A DNA stretch of 39,821 nucleotides from an uncultured Oscillospiraceae bacterium. Lineage in GTDB: Bacteria; Bacillota; Clostridia; Oscillospirales; Ruminococcaceae. Under the pieces are notes generated by a model that saw only the letters and a program-made list of their open reading frames with translations, did no database searches and was not told where the DNA came from. Location of the stretch: contig CAKSEE010000024.1 of assembly GCA_934446455.1 (NCBI GenBank), positions 1-39,821 on the forward strand, in the 5' to 3' direction. Positions 33,522-39,821 of this stretch are shown piece after piece. Every line of letters starts with the position of its first letter. Positions within the stretch are counted from its first letter, which is position 1. Both the position numbers and the translations under genes were made by a program.

Positions 33522-35525
33522 TTAATCAAGCGCCTGCGTCTTTCGCCGCACTTCCCGCGCAGGTTCGCTGTCCGCGCCGTAGCGCATAACGTAAATCATA
33601 TGCGCGCGCGTGTAGAATGCCCGCGCCTTTTCAGCCGAGCCTGCGCTCTTATCGCCGAGCGCCTCCCAGAGCGCCGCGGAAGCCGCGTCCGCGCCGTTTA
33701 TCTTCTCGCACAGCCTTGCGGAACTGAGAAGCTCCGGGCGCTTTGCCAGATAGAGGTACATCTTTCTGCAAAGCGCGCTGTCGGGTCGGTATTCCCCGCT
33801 GCACGCCGCATTCGCCGCCGCCGAAGCGCGCACGCTCTCCCCCGAGCCAAGCGCCCACCCGCGCGAAAGCAGCGTTTCAAGCGTGCTTTCGCTGCTGCCG
33901 CTCGCCGTAAGGAACTCCCCGCGCGGCATGGCTCTGCCCGCAAGAACAAGGCTCATAACGCACGAAAGCTGTTCGGGCGGGAGCTTGTCCACGCCGAAAA
34001 GCGCGCCGTGCTCCCGCATATGCTGCGCCGCCGCAAAGGAAAGCGTTCTGTCCCGCTCGGTGCAGCGCTGCGCGCATATCCGCAGCAGCGCGGGGTTGCC
34101 GCCGCATTCCTGCGCGATATCCGCCGCAAGCGCGGCATTCTCAACGCCAAGCCGCCGCAGCAGCCTGCGCGACTCGCCCTGCTCGAGCAAGGGCAGGGTA
34201 AAAACGCCGTCGAACATCTGCGCCGCAGCGCGGTCGGAAAGCGCCGCGATACACGTCGCCCTGTGCAGAAAGCGGCTCAGCAGGTTCGCGGGAAGAGTGC
34301 CGTCAAAGTTGTCGAGTATAAAAAGCGTGTTTTCATCGCACTCAGTGAGAAGCCGCAGCTTTTCAAGGCGTATCTCCTCCTCGTCAAAGGCGCTCCTGCC
34401 GCTGCGGTCGCAAAGCGAAAGCTGCCCAAGCAGCTCTCTCCGGCAGTCTATGCGTATTACTGCGGAATACTCCTCGCTGAAAAGCCTGCTGTATAGCCCC
34501 AGAAGCTCCGTTTTGCCGCCCCCGCGCTCATCGGACGTTACGGCGACGGCGCTTCCCGCCGAAACGAGCTTTTTAAGAGATGGGATAAGCGGCATCAAAA
34601 GGCGCGCCGCCTCCGCGTCGGGTTCGGGCAGGGGGCTGCTTAAAAAGAAGATGCTCTCCTCAGATATAAGGCGGCTGAGCTCACTCAGCCTGTCCACAAG
34701 CTGACTGTCCGAATACCTGCGCGAAGCCGCCGCGCATATCGTGCGGCGCAGTATCTCAAGTATAAGGCGGCGGGTGTTGGGACCGCAGCCGCGCAGAATG
34801 TCGCTCTCGCGCAGCTCCTTTTCATAAAGGAACAGCGTCCTGTCGCCCATTGCGGGGTCCAGCCGCCTGCCGCACAGCTTCTCAAACAGTACCGCGCCCG
34901 CCGCGAACACGTCGTCGCCCGTGCTGCGCGAAGCCGTGCCTATGTCCTCCGCAGAGCCGAGGTCGATAAGCTTTACATAGCGGTATTTCTTTGACCAGAG
35001 TATGTTCGAGAGCTTCACATCAAGGTGCAGTATGCCCATTTCATGGTACTCGCGAAGGGTCTTTGCAAGGCAAAGGCACATCTGCACTATTTCCTCAAGC
35101 GACATCGCGCCCGCCTCGTCGCACGCCGCAACGCGCAGCGGGTTCCACTCCATAACGATATACGGCACGCCGTAAACCCCGTACATAAGCGAAGCGCCCA
35201 CGCTCTCCTCCGCTGTGGCCTCGCTGAACGCAAGCCTGTTCATCAGCGCGCACGCCTTGTCAAAATCGGCGCAGGCGCTCTTATATTCCGCGCTTTCCGC
35301 TACCTCCCGCGGGAAACTGAGCTGCTGCTCGCAGCGCCTGAACGTGTACTCCGCAAAGCACGCGGGGGCGAGCTCCTTTATAAGGCAGCGCAGTCCGCCG
35401 CGCTCCGCCTCGTATATTATGGAGCTGCCGCCGTATCCCTTTACAGCGCGTATCTCGTATCTTGCGCTCTCGCCGTCGCGGCAGAGAACAAGCGCGCCCT
35501 GCGCGGGCATTCTTTCACCGAACAT
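33522..35525 (-). CDS. Protein kinase fused to a P-loop (STAND-like) ATPase
   Basis: The 667-residue protein joins two modules. Residues 20-285 form a Hanks-type Ser/Thr kinase: glycine loop GYGGSS, lysine K50, catalytic loop HLDVKLSN (D169) and metal site IDLG (D188). The loop has HLD, not HRD, so it is a non-RD kinase. Residues 320-520 form an ATPase with Walker A DERGGGKT (K338) and Walker B LFILDNFD (401-408), followed by NxxxLLRRL-like helices, as in STAND/NB-ARC proteins. The C-terminal helices end in TPR-like ARAFYTRAH. ATG at 35525 shares a base with the upstream stop (TGATG). Such fusions can be signal-dependent switches; the trigger is unknown. Confidence 0.85.
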   Translation of the reverse strand: MFGERMPAQGALVLCRDGESARYEIRAVKGYGGSSIIYEAERGGLRCLIKELAPACFAEYTFRRCEQQLSFPREVAESAEYKSACADFDKACALMNRLAFSEATAEESVGASLMYGVYGVPYIVMEWNPLRVAACDEAGAMSLEEIVQMCLCLAKTLREYHEMGILHLDVKLSNILWSKKYRYVKLIDLGSAEDIGTASRSTGDDVFAAGAVLFEKLCGRRLDPAMGDRTLFLYEKELRESDILRGCGPNTRRLILEILRRTICAAASRRYSDSQLVDRLSELSRLISEESIFFLSSPLPEPDAEAARLLMPLIPSLKKLVSAGSAVAVTSDERGGGKTELLGLYSRLFSEEYSAVIRIDCRRELLGQLSLCDRSGRSAFDEEEIRLEKLRLLTECDENTLFILDNFDGTLPANLLSRFLHRATCIAALSDRAAAQMFDGVFTLPLLEQGESRRLLRRLGVENAALAADIAQECGGNPALLRICAQRCTERDRTLSFAAAQHMREHGALFGVDKLPPEQLSCVMSLVLAGRAMPRGEFLTASGSSESTLETLLSRGWALGSGESVRASAAANAACSGEYRPDSALCRKMYLYLAKRPELLSSARLCEKINGADAASAALWEALGDKSAGSAEKARAFYTRAHMIYVMRYGADSEPAREVRRKTQALD

Positions 35526-36775
35526 CACTCACCCTCCCTGTAGCTTCTGCTCCACACCATGCGGTAGGAATCCTGCGGGAACTCCGAGCAGAGGCAAAGC
35601 GCTATAAAGCTCTCGTAGGGGTCGTCTATGCAGAACGGCGCAAATCTCGCCGAAGCCAGAAAATCGTCCGCGACGGCTATAAAGTCGTCAAGGATCTGCT
35701 GCGGGTCGTTCGCGGCGGTGTCCCAGAGGTTCTCGTTCAGGAACACAAGCGTGATTATGTCGCTGCGCGTTATCTCCATTGTTCCGTTCACCATGCCCGC
35801 AAGACGCTGCCGCGTGAGCTTTGTGCGCAGAAACCAGCTTTTCTCGCACAGGCTGCTGTGGTAGTTGGAAAGCATATTGCCCGTCTTATCGCGCGTGTCG
35901 GGGTAGTAAATGGACTTTTCCACCTGATAGAGCGATATGTCCATGGCGTCCTTGAGCGCGGGCAGCGCGCTGAGCCTGCCCACAAGCGTGTTCATATATT
36001 CGTCGCTTGTGAAGAACACCTGCGTTTTGTACATATTAAGCAGGTTCATGAATACGTCCCTGCGCGACCTGCCGAAGCGCCGCTGCGCCGCCTTTACGTC
36101 GCCCAGAAGCTCCACGAACTCCTCCTCGCCCGCCGCCGCGCGGAAGCACTGCTCATACTCATATGTATGGGATTCCGCCGTAAAGCGGCTCTCCCTCGGC
36201 GGGAGCTTCTCATAAATATCCAGAAAGCGCAGCATTCCCGCGTAGCCGAGCGCGTTCTTAAGGCAGTAGTAGTATATCGCCTCGCGCGGGTCCTTGAAAT
36301 TGAAGTTGCTCTCGCGTATCACCTGCGTCAGGAACACCGAGCAGTCCCTGTCGTCCATGCCAAGCCCGAACGCAAGCAGGAAAACAACGTCCCGCCCCAC
36401 GCGTTCCTTTTTGAAAAGCCTGTATACGAACCTGTGGTCAAGCGCGTGCGGCTTTTCGGGGTCAAGCGACGCCGTGCCGCCCATGCCGTTCGCGTCGAAA
36501 CGCGCGCACAGCTCGCGGTGATAGCGCCCGTCGGGCACCTTGTCAAACGAATCCCACAGCTTTCCGAGAGTGCCTGTGCGGTAGAGGTACAGCCGCAGCA
36601 GTTCGCCGAACGGGCGTATGACAAGATTGCTGCGCAGACGTTCCATAAGCATTCCGCAGTCGTCAAAAAGGTCCTTGTCCGTAACTTCATTGTAGAACTC
36701 AAGAACCTCGTCACGCGCCGTTCTGTTCATCTCATTTATCGTATCCCCGAAGCTCCCCGCTTCATAAGTGGTCAT
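35525..36775 (-). CDS. Unknown 416-residue partner of the kinase-ATPase
   Basis: The soluble, mainly helical protein has many aromatic and charged residues and no membrane segment or signal peptide. Distinctive stretches are FGDTINEMNRTARDEVLEFY at the start and FLLAFGLGMDDRDCSVFLTQ in the middle. I recognise no family. ATG at 36775 is chosen because GGGGTGAG precedes it; the open frame extends 26 codons further but overlaps the promoter. It is the first gene of a two-gene operon and is translationally coupled to the kinase-ATPase, so it is a likely substrate, sensor or regulator of that protein. Confidence 0.8.
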   Translation of the reverse strand: MTTYEAGSFGDTINEMNRTARDEVLEFYNEVTDKDLFDDCGMLMERLRSNLVIRPFGELLRLYLYRTGTLGKLWDSFDKVPDGRYHRELCARFDANGMGGTASLDPEKPHALDHRFVYRLFKKERVGRDVVFLLAFGLGMDDRDCSVFLTQVIRESNFNFKDPREAIYYYCLKNALGYAGMLRFLDIYEKLPPRESRFTAESHTYEYEQCFRAAAGEEEFVELLGDVKAAQRRFGRSRRDVFMNLLNMYKTQVFFTSDEYMNTLVGRLSALPALKDAMDISLYQVEKSIYYPDTRDKTGNMLSNYHSSLCEKSWFLRTKLTRQRLAGMVNGTMEITRSDIITLVFLNENLWDTAANDPQQILDDFIAVADDFLASARFAPFCIDDPYESFIALCLCSEFPQDSYRMVWSRSYREGE

Positions 36776-36824
36776 AATCTCACCCCTGAACCGCTTTTTT
36801 GCCCGCGCCTGCGTTCCATGTAAT

Positions 36825-36853
36825 ATTATAAGGCACCGCCGCGGCAATGTCAA
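36825..36853 (-). promoter_or_regulatory. Sigma-A promoter of the kinase-ATPase operon
   Basis: On the minus strand perfect TTGACA (36853-36848) and perfect TATAAT (36830-36825) are separated by 17 bases. Confidence 0.93.
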
Positions 36854-36916
36854 CCGCCGTTATTGCCGATATGCACGCAGTTCCCCGGCGGGAACGTATG
36901 TACAGGGCATTTCAAT

Positions 36917-36944
36917 ATATAATAAACGCCTGAGTTTATTATAT
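36917..36944. repeat. Perfect inverted repeat between divergent kinase promoters
   Basis: ATATAATAAAC (36917-36927) and GTTTATTATAT (36934-36944) are perfect inverted repeats around GCCTGA. The repeat lies between the divergent promoters at 36825-36853 and 37044-37072. No T-run follows, so an operator for a dimeric regulator is likely. Apart from this dyad I see nothing else between 36854 and 37043. Confidence 0.6.
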
Positions 36945-37043
36945 CACATCTATTCTGCATTCTGTAAAAAAACGTGTCACTTCGGGCAAGGCGCATTGCA
37001 GCAAGGGCTGTGCAGGCTCTTCCCGTGCGGTGGCGGCGGGTGA

Positions 37044-37072
37044 TTGACAACTTGTATCTGCTGTGATATACT
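37044..37072 (+). promoter_or_regulatory. Sigma-A promoter of the LRR kinase gene
   Basis: TTGACA (37044-37049), a 17-base spacer and TATACT (37067-37072) lie 35 bases before the start codon. Confidence 0.9.
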
Positions 37073-37106
37073 TATAACAGACATTTTCAGAAGGGGTTGG
37101 CGGTTT

Positions 37107-39491
37107 ATGTATAACCTTGAATTCGGCGGCTGGGAGCTCAGCGAGGTCATCGGCGAGGGCGCATTCGCTAAGGTATGGCGCGCGGAAAAGGAACTTGACG
37201 GCACAAAGGCTCTGTCCGCAGTTAAAATAATATCCGTGCCCGCGGACGAATACCAGCTGAAAAGCCTGCGCGCAGAGGGTCTGAGCGAGCAGGAAACGCG
37301 CGACTTCCTGTACTCCATAGTAAAGGGCTACTTAAGCGAGATACGACTTATGACAGACCTGCAAAGCTGCCCTAATATCGTTGGCATACACGACTGCGCC
37401 GTGCACGAAAAGGAAAACGGCACGGGCTGGGATATCCTTATACGCATGGAGCTGCTGACGCCGCTTGACAGATTCGCTGCCGCCTCCCCGCCCGACGAGG
37501 AAGCGCTCGTTCGGTTCGGCAGGGACATATGCGCGGCGCTCGGCGCATTGCAGCAGGCAAAGCCGCCGCTTGTTCACCGCGATATAAAACCGTCAAACAT
37601 ATTTGTGTCAGACTACGGCGTGTTCAAGCTCGGGGATTTCGGCGCGGCAAAGGAGGTGCTTATGCCCTGCGACAGCGGCACGCGCCTGGGCTGCGGCGAG
37701 TACACCCCGCCCGAAACGGCGTACTCCGGCGAATACACCGCGCAGTCCGACATATACTCGCTCGGACTTGTGCTGTATAGGCTTGCCAACAATAACCTGC
37801 TGCCGTTCGTTACGGACCGCAGCAGTCCCTCGCAGCGAATGGAAGCGGTAAACAGGCGCTTCATCGGCGACCCGCTGCCACTGCCGTCGGGCGTTTCAAC
37901 GCGCATGGGAGAGGTTATATGCAGGGCGTGCGCATTCCGCCCGAAAGACAGGTACGCCAACGCCGCCGAGTTTGCCGCTGCGCTGGACTCGGTGCAGCGC
38001 TATGAACATGACCTGCACAATACGCTCAGCGCAAAAAAAGTCCGCTGCCGTCCGCCGAAAAAGGCGCTCATTGCGCTGCCGATTACCGCAGGGGCAGTTG
38101 CCGTGGGGCTGGCTGCGGCGCTTCTTGTGAACGCGGGAAAGGGCGCTGAGCTGCCCGCTTCCGCAGCGGACAAGCACTCGCCGGATATTGCGGCGATATC
38201 CGAAACGGTGGGTACGCAGCCGACGCTTGGCACACAGCCAACGCTTGGCTCGCAGCCGACGCTCGGTATGCAGCCAACGCTTGGCTCGCAGCCGACGCTC
38301 GGTACGCAGGAAGCTCAGCCCGAAACCGATGCTCCCGAAAAAGCGGACGAAAACCTGCCGCAGCCGCCCGCCGAAACACACGTTCCCGCTTCGGTGAGCG
38401 CCGCTACGGATAAGACCCCCGAGGAAGCGGAGGATATCACGCCAGCCGAAACAAAGCCCGCAGCTTCCATCGGCACAACCACGCCAAAACAGACTACTCC
38501 CCCAAAACAAACCACAGCCACACCTAAGCAAACCACCTCAACGACCGCGCAGACCACGGTGCGGCAGCCTGCCGAAGCAACCCCCGACGACAACTTTGCG
38601 ACAAGCGTTTCGGACGGACAGGTCACGATAACGGGCTACAGCGGTGTGGCAGGGGACGTTGTGATTCCTGCTGAAATAGACGGGCTGCCCGTTACTGCTA
38701 TCGGGGACGGTGCTTTCGCGGGGCAGACCATACTAAGCATTGTAATTCCCGAGGGCGTTGAAAAGCTTGGAAACTCCGTCTTTGACTTCTGCCCGTGTCT
38801 TAAGAGCGTTTCCCTGCCCGAATCGCTGCGCATTATCGGCGGCAACGCGTTTTATGGCTGCTCGGCTCTCACGGAGCTTTACATTCCCGCGGGCGTGACG
38901 ATGATAGACGTCCTGTGCTTCGGGTGGAGCGGTCTGGAAGCTATTAACGTCGCGCAGGACAACGAATTTTACGCCTCTGTTGACGGTGTGCTGTACACAA
39001 AGGATATGGCAACGCTTGTGTTTTACCCGCGATACAGGCGCAGCACGAGCTATACTATACCCGAGGGCGTTGTTGAAACGTACATTTACGCCATCGACAG
39101 ACCCGTGTTCCTTGAAACTCTTACCCTCCCGACAACGTTCAGATACTTTAACGATGGCAGAGTAACGGGCAGTATCCGCGAAATCAGGGCAAAGAACAAC
39201 CCGTTCCTGTGCGATATAGACGGGGTGCTGTTCTCGGCGGACAAGTCCACCATAATCGCCTACCCCTCGGGCAGAACGGACGCGGATTACTACATTCCGA
39301 GCGGTACGACAACGCTCGGCACATACGCGTTCGCCGCAAGCAGCCTTTCGAGGATACACGTCCCCGAGAGCGTAAACAAAGTCAACGAACTGGCAGTTGC
39401 AATGAACGACCGCCTGAGCGCCGTGGAGTACAACGGCGCAAGCTACTCCGCTTCGGAATTTATGGCGCTCTTCGGGCTGACAACATTCTGA
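37107..39491 (+). CDS. Transmembrane Ser/Thr kinase with extracytoplasmic leucine-rich repeats
   Basis: The 794-residue protein has a Hanks-type kinase (about 8-300): glycine loop GEGAFAKVW, K40, HRDIKPSN (D159) and GDFGAAK (D177). A transmembrane segment (319-342) follows, then a low-complexity extracytoplasmic stalk with five QPTLG(T/S/M) repeats (370-400) and threonine/proline/lysine repeats (about 450-490). The end is a BspA/LRR_5-type leucine-rich-repeat domain (about 505-794), for example LPVTAIGDGAFAGQTILSIV. The layout mirrors PrkC/PknB kinases, with LRRs in place of PASTA repeats as the likely ligand sensor. ATG at 37107 follows AAGGGG; the longer frame covers the promoter. A terminator follows. 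Confidence 0.92.
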   Translation: MYNLEFGGWELSEVIGEGAFAKVWRAEKELDGTKALSAVKIISVPADEYQLKSLRAEGLSEQETRDFLYSIVKGYLSEIRLMTDLQSCPNIVGIHDCAVHEKENGTGWDILIRMELLTPLDRFAAASPPDEEALVRFGRDICAALGALQQAKPPLVHRDIKPSNIFVSDYGVFKLGDFGAAKEVLMPCDSGTRLGCGEYTPPETAYSGEYTAQSDIYSLGLVLYRLANNNLLPFVTDRSSPSQRMEAVNRRFIGDPLPLPSGVSTRMGEVICRACAFRPKDRYANAAEFAAALDSVQRYEHDLHNTLSAKKVRCRPPKKALIALPITAGAVAVGLAAALLVNAGKGAELPASAADKHSPDIAAISETVGTQPTLGTQPTLGSQPTLGMQPTLGSQPTLGTQEAQPETDAPEKADENLPQPPAETHVPASVSAATDKTPEEAEDITPAETKPAASIGTTTPKQTTPPKQTTATPKQTTSTTAQTTVRQPAEATPDDNFATSVSDGQVTITGYSGVAGDVVIPAEIDGLPVTAIGDGAFAGQTILSIVIPEGVEKLGNSVFDFCPCLKSVSLPESLRIIGGNAFYGCSALTELYIPAGVTMIDVLCFGWSGLEAINVAQDNEFYASVDGVLYTKDMATLVFYPRYRRSTSYTIPEGVVETYIYAIDRPVFLETLTLPTTFRYFNDGRVTGSIREIRAKNNPFLCDIDGVLFSADKSTIIAYPSGRTDADYYIPSGTTTLGTYAFAASSLSRIHVPESVNKVNELAVAMNDRLSAVEYNGASYSASEFMALFGLTTF
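38214..38306 (+). repeat. Tandem 18-bp coding repeats in the kinase stalk
   Basis: Five 18-bp units encode QPTLG plus T, S or M. The second and fourth units, and the third and fifth, share synonymous patterns (CCAACGCTTGGC versus CCGACGCTCGGT), which points to duplication of a two-unit block. Such tracts often vary in copy number between strains. Confidence 0.85.
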
Positions 39492-39522
39492 GCGCGTTTT
39501 ATCGGAATTGAATATAACTCAT

Positions 39523-39561
39523 TCCCGCCTTTGCCTTCAGCTGAAGGCGGGATATGTTTTT
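39523..39561 (+). terminator. Terminator after the LRR kinase gene
   Basis: TCCCGCCTT (39523-39531) pairs with AAGGCGGGA (39544-39552). Inside is an alternative perfect 16-base palindrome (GCCTTCAGCTGAAGGC, 39533-39548). A TTTTT run follows at 39557-39561. Confidence 0.8.
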
Positions 39562-39669
39562 CACAAGCGTAAAAAGGGACAAATACCGTGGTTCAAGCCA
39601 TTTTGCATACAGATTCACGCCAAGCGCAGTCAATAGCCGTTTTTTTGCAGCATAATCGACAAATAATGC

Positions 39670-39698
39670 TTGACAAAAGCCAAATCATGTGATATAAT
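39670..39698 (+). promoter_or_regulatory. Sigma-A promoter at the window's right end
   Basis: Perfect TTGACA (39670-39675), a 17-base spacer and perfect TATAAT (39693-39698) drive a transcript leaving the window. Between 39562 and 39669 I see no gene; a T7 run occurs near 39640. Confidence 0.93.
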
Positions 39699-39755
39699 AT
39701 AAATGTCACGCAAACCAAGGAATCGGTCAGGCTATCCGAGTAAAGGAGACCAGCT

Positions 39756-39770
39756 ATGAAAAGTCAATAG
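39756..39770 (+). CDS. Four-codon leader ORF (MKSQ) downstream of the promoter
   Basis: ATG AAA AGT CAA TAG follows a good ribosome site (AAGGAGA, 39742-39748). The frame is then open as far as a TGA near 39811. A second ribosome-like site (GAAAGGTG) lies just before the window end. This could be a minimal upstream ORF that controls a following gene, or the start of a gene broken by a nonsense mutation. The window ends too soon to tell. Confidence 0.35.
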   Translation: MKSQ

Positions 39771-39821
39771 ACAAAAGCGCCAAAAATTAAGCGACAAGTT
39801 TGGCAGGATTGAAAGGTGTAT

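Noticed and set aside
35462..36823. Long plus-strand frame opposite the 416-residue gene
   Set aside because: Shadow frame; the opposite strand has promoter, ribosome site and coupled downstream gene.
38214..38306. Tandem repeats as a possible CRISPR or noncoding array
   Set aside because: The units are in frame, 18 bp, without spacers, and encode QPTLG repeats in the kinase.

Overview
The window looks like a chromosomal segment of an endospore-forming, gut-type Clostridia (Oscillospirales / Ruminococcaceae-like). The evidence is the pair spoIIGA-sigE with a nearby sigG, GC-rich coding DNA with strong Shine-Dalgarno sequences, and classical sigma-A promoters with a fixed 17-base spacer. The species cannot be named from sequence alone. 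No rRNA, tRNA or CRISPR array was seen.

Region 1 (1-3150) is the right end of an AT-rich integrated element. It holds an unknown 304-residue protein and a tyrosine integrase, followed by short direct repeats and what looks like the displaced 3' end of the target gene with its own terminator. Next to it lie decayed pieces of a phage-type replication gene.

Region 2 (3158-10260) is the most unusual part. A strong promoter and a structured leader drive six co-directional, partly overlapping genes: an SPFH protein with three zinc ribbons, a membrane protein, a 656-residue membrane-anchored coiled-coil protein, two paralogous helical proteins, and a bactofilin-like beta-helix protein. I know no name for this set. 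The parts suggest a membrane-associated scaffold or polymer, possibly an envelope-stress system.

Region 3 (10283-18250) holds a pair of 55-bp direct repeats and then a nine-gene minus-strand operon with one promoter: two acetyltransferases, rimM, trmD fused to an ASCH domain, era, recO, a 64-residue protein, a zinc-ribbon membrane protein and mutS2. It joins tRNA and ribosome maturation, repair and ribosome rescue.

Region 4 (18338-28965) holds a nucleoside phosphorylase-like gene, a two-component system followed by two membrane proteins, a PdaA-like deacetylase, small palindromic repeats, a family 3 glycoside hydrolase and prfC (RF3).

Region 5 (29000-31440) is the sporulation locus. spoIIGA and sigE are tandem, but sigG is inverted and meets sigE tail to tail in a shared CTAG.

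Region 6 (31495-39821) is a signalling and envelope region: a broken merR gene, a zinc-ribbon membrane protein coupled to a beta-flower membrane protein, a protein kinase fused to a P-loop ATPase with a 416-residue partner, and, divergently, a transmembrane kinase with an extracytoplasmic leucine-rich-repeat domain. The window ends just after a strong promoter followed by a four-codon leader ORF.
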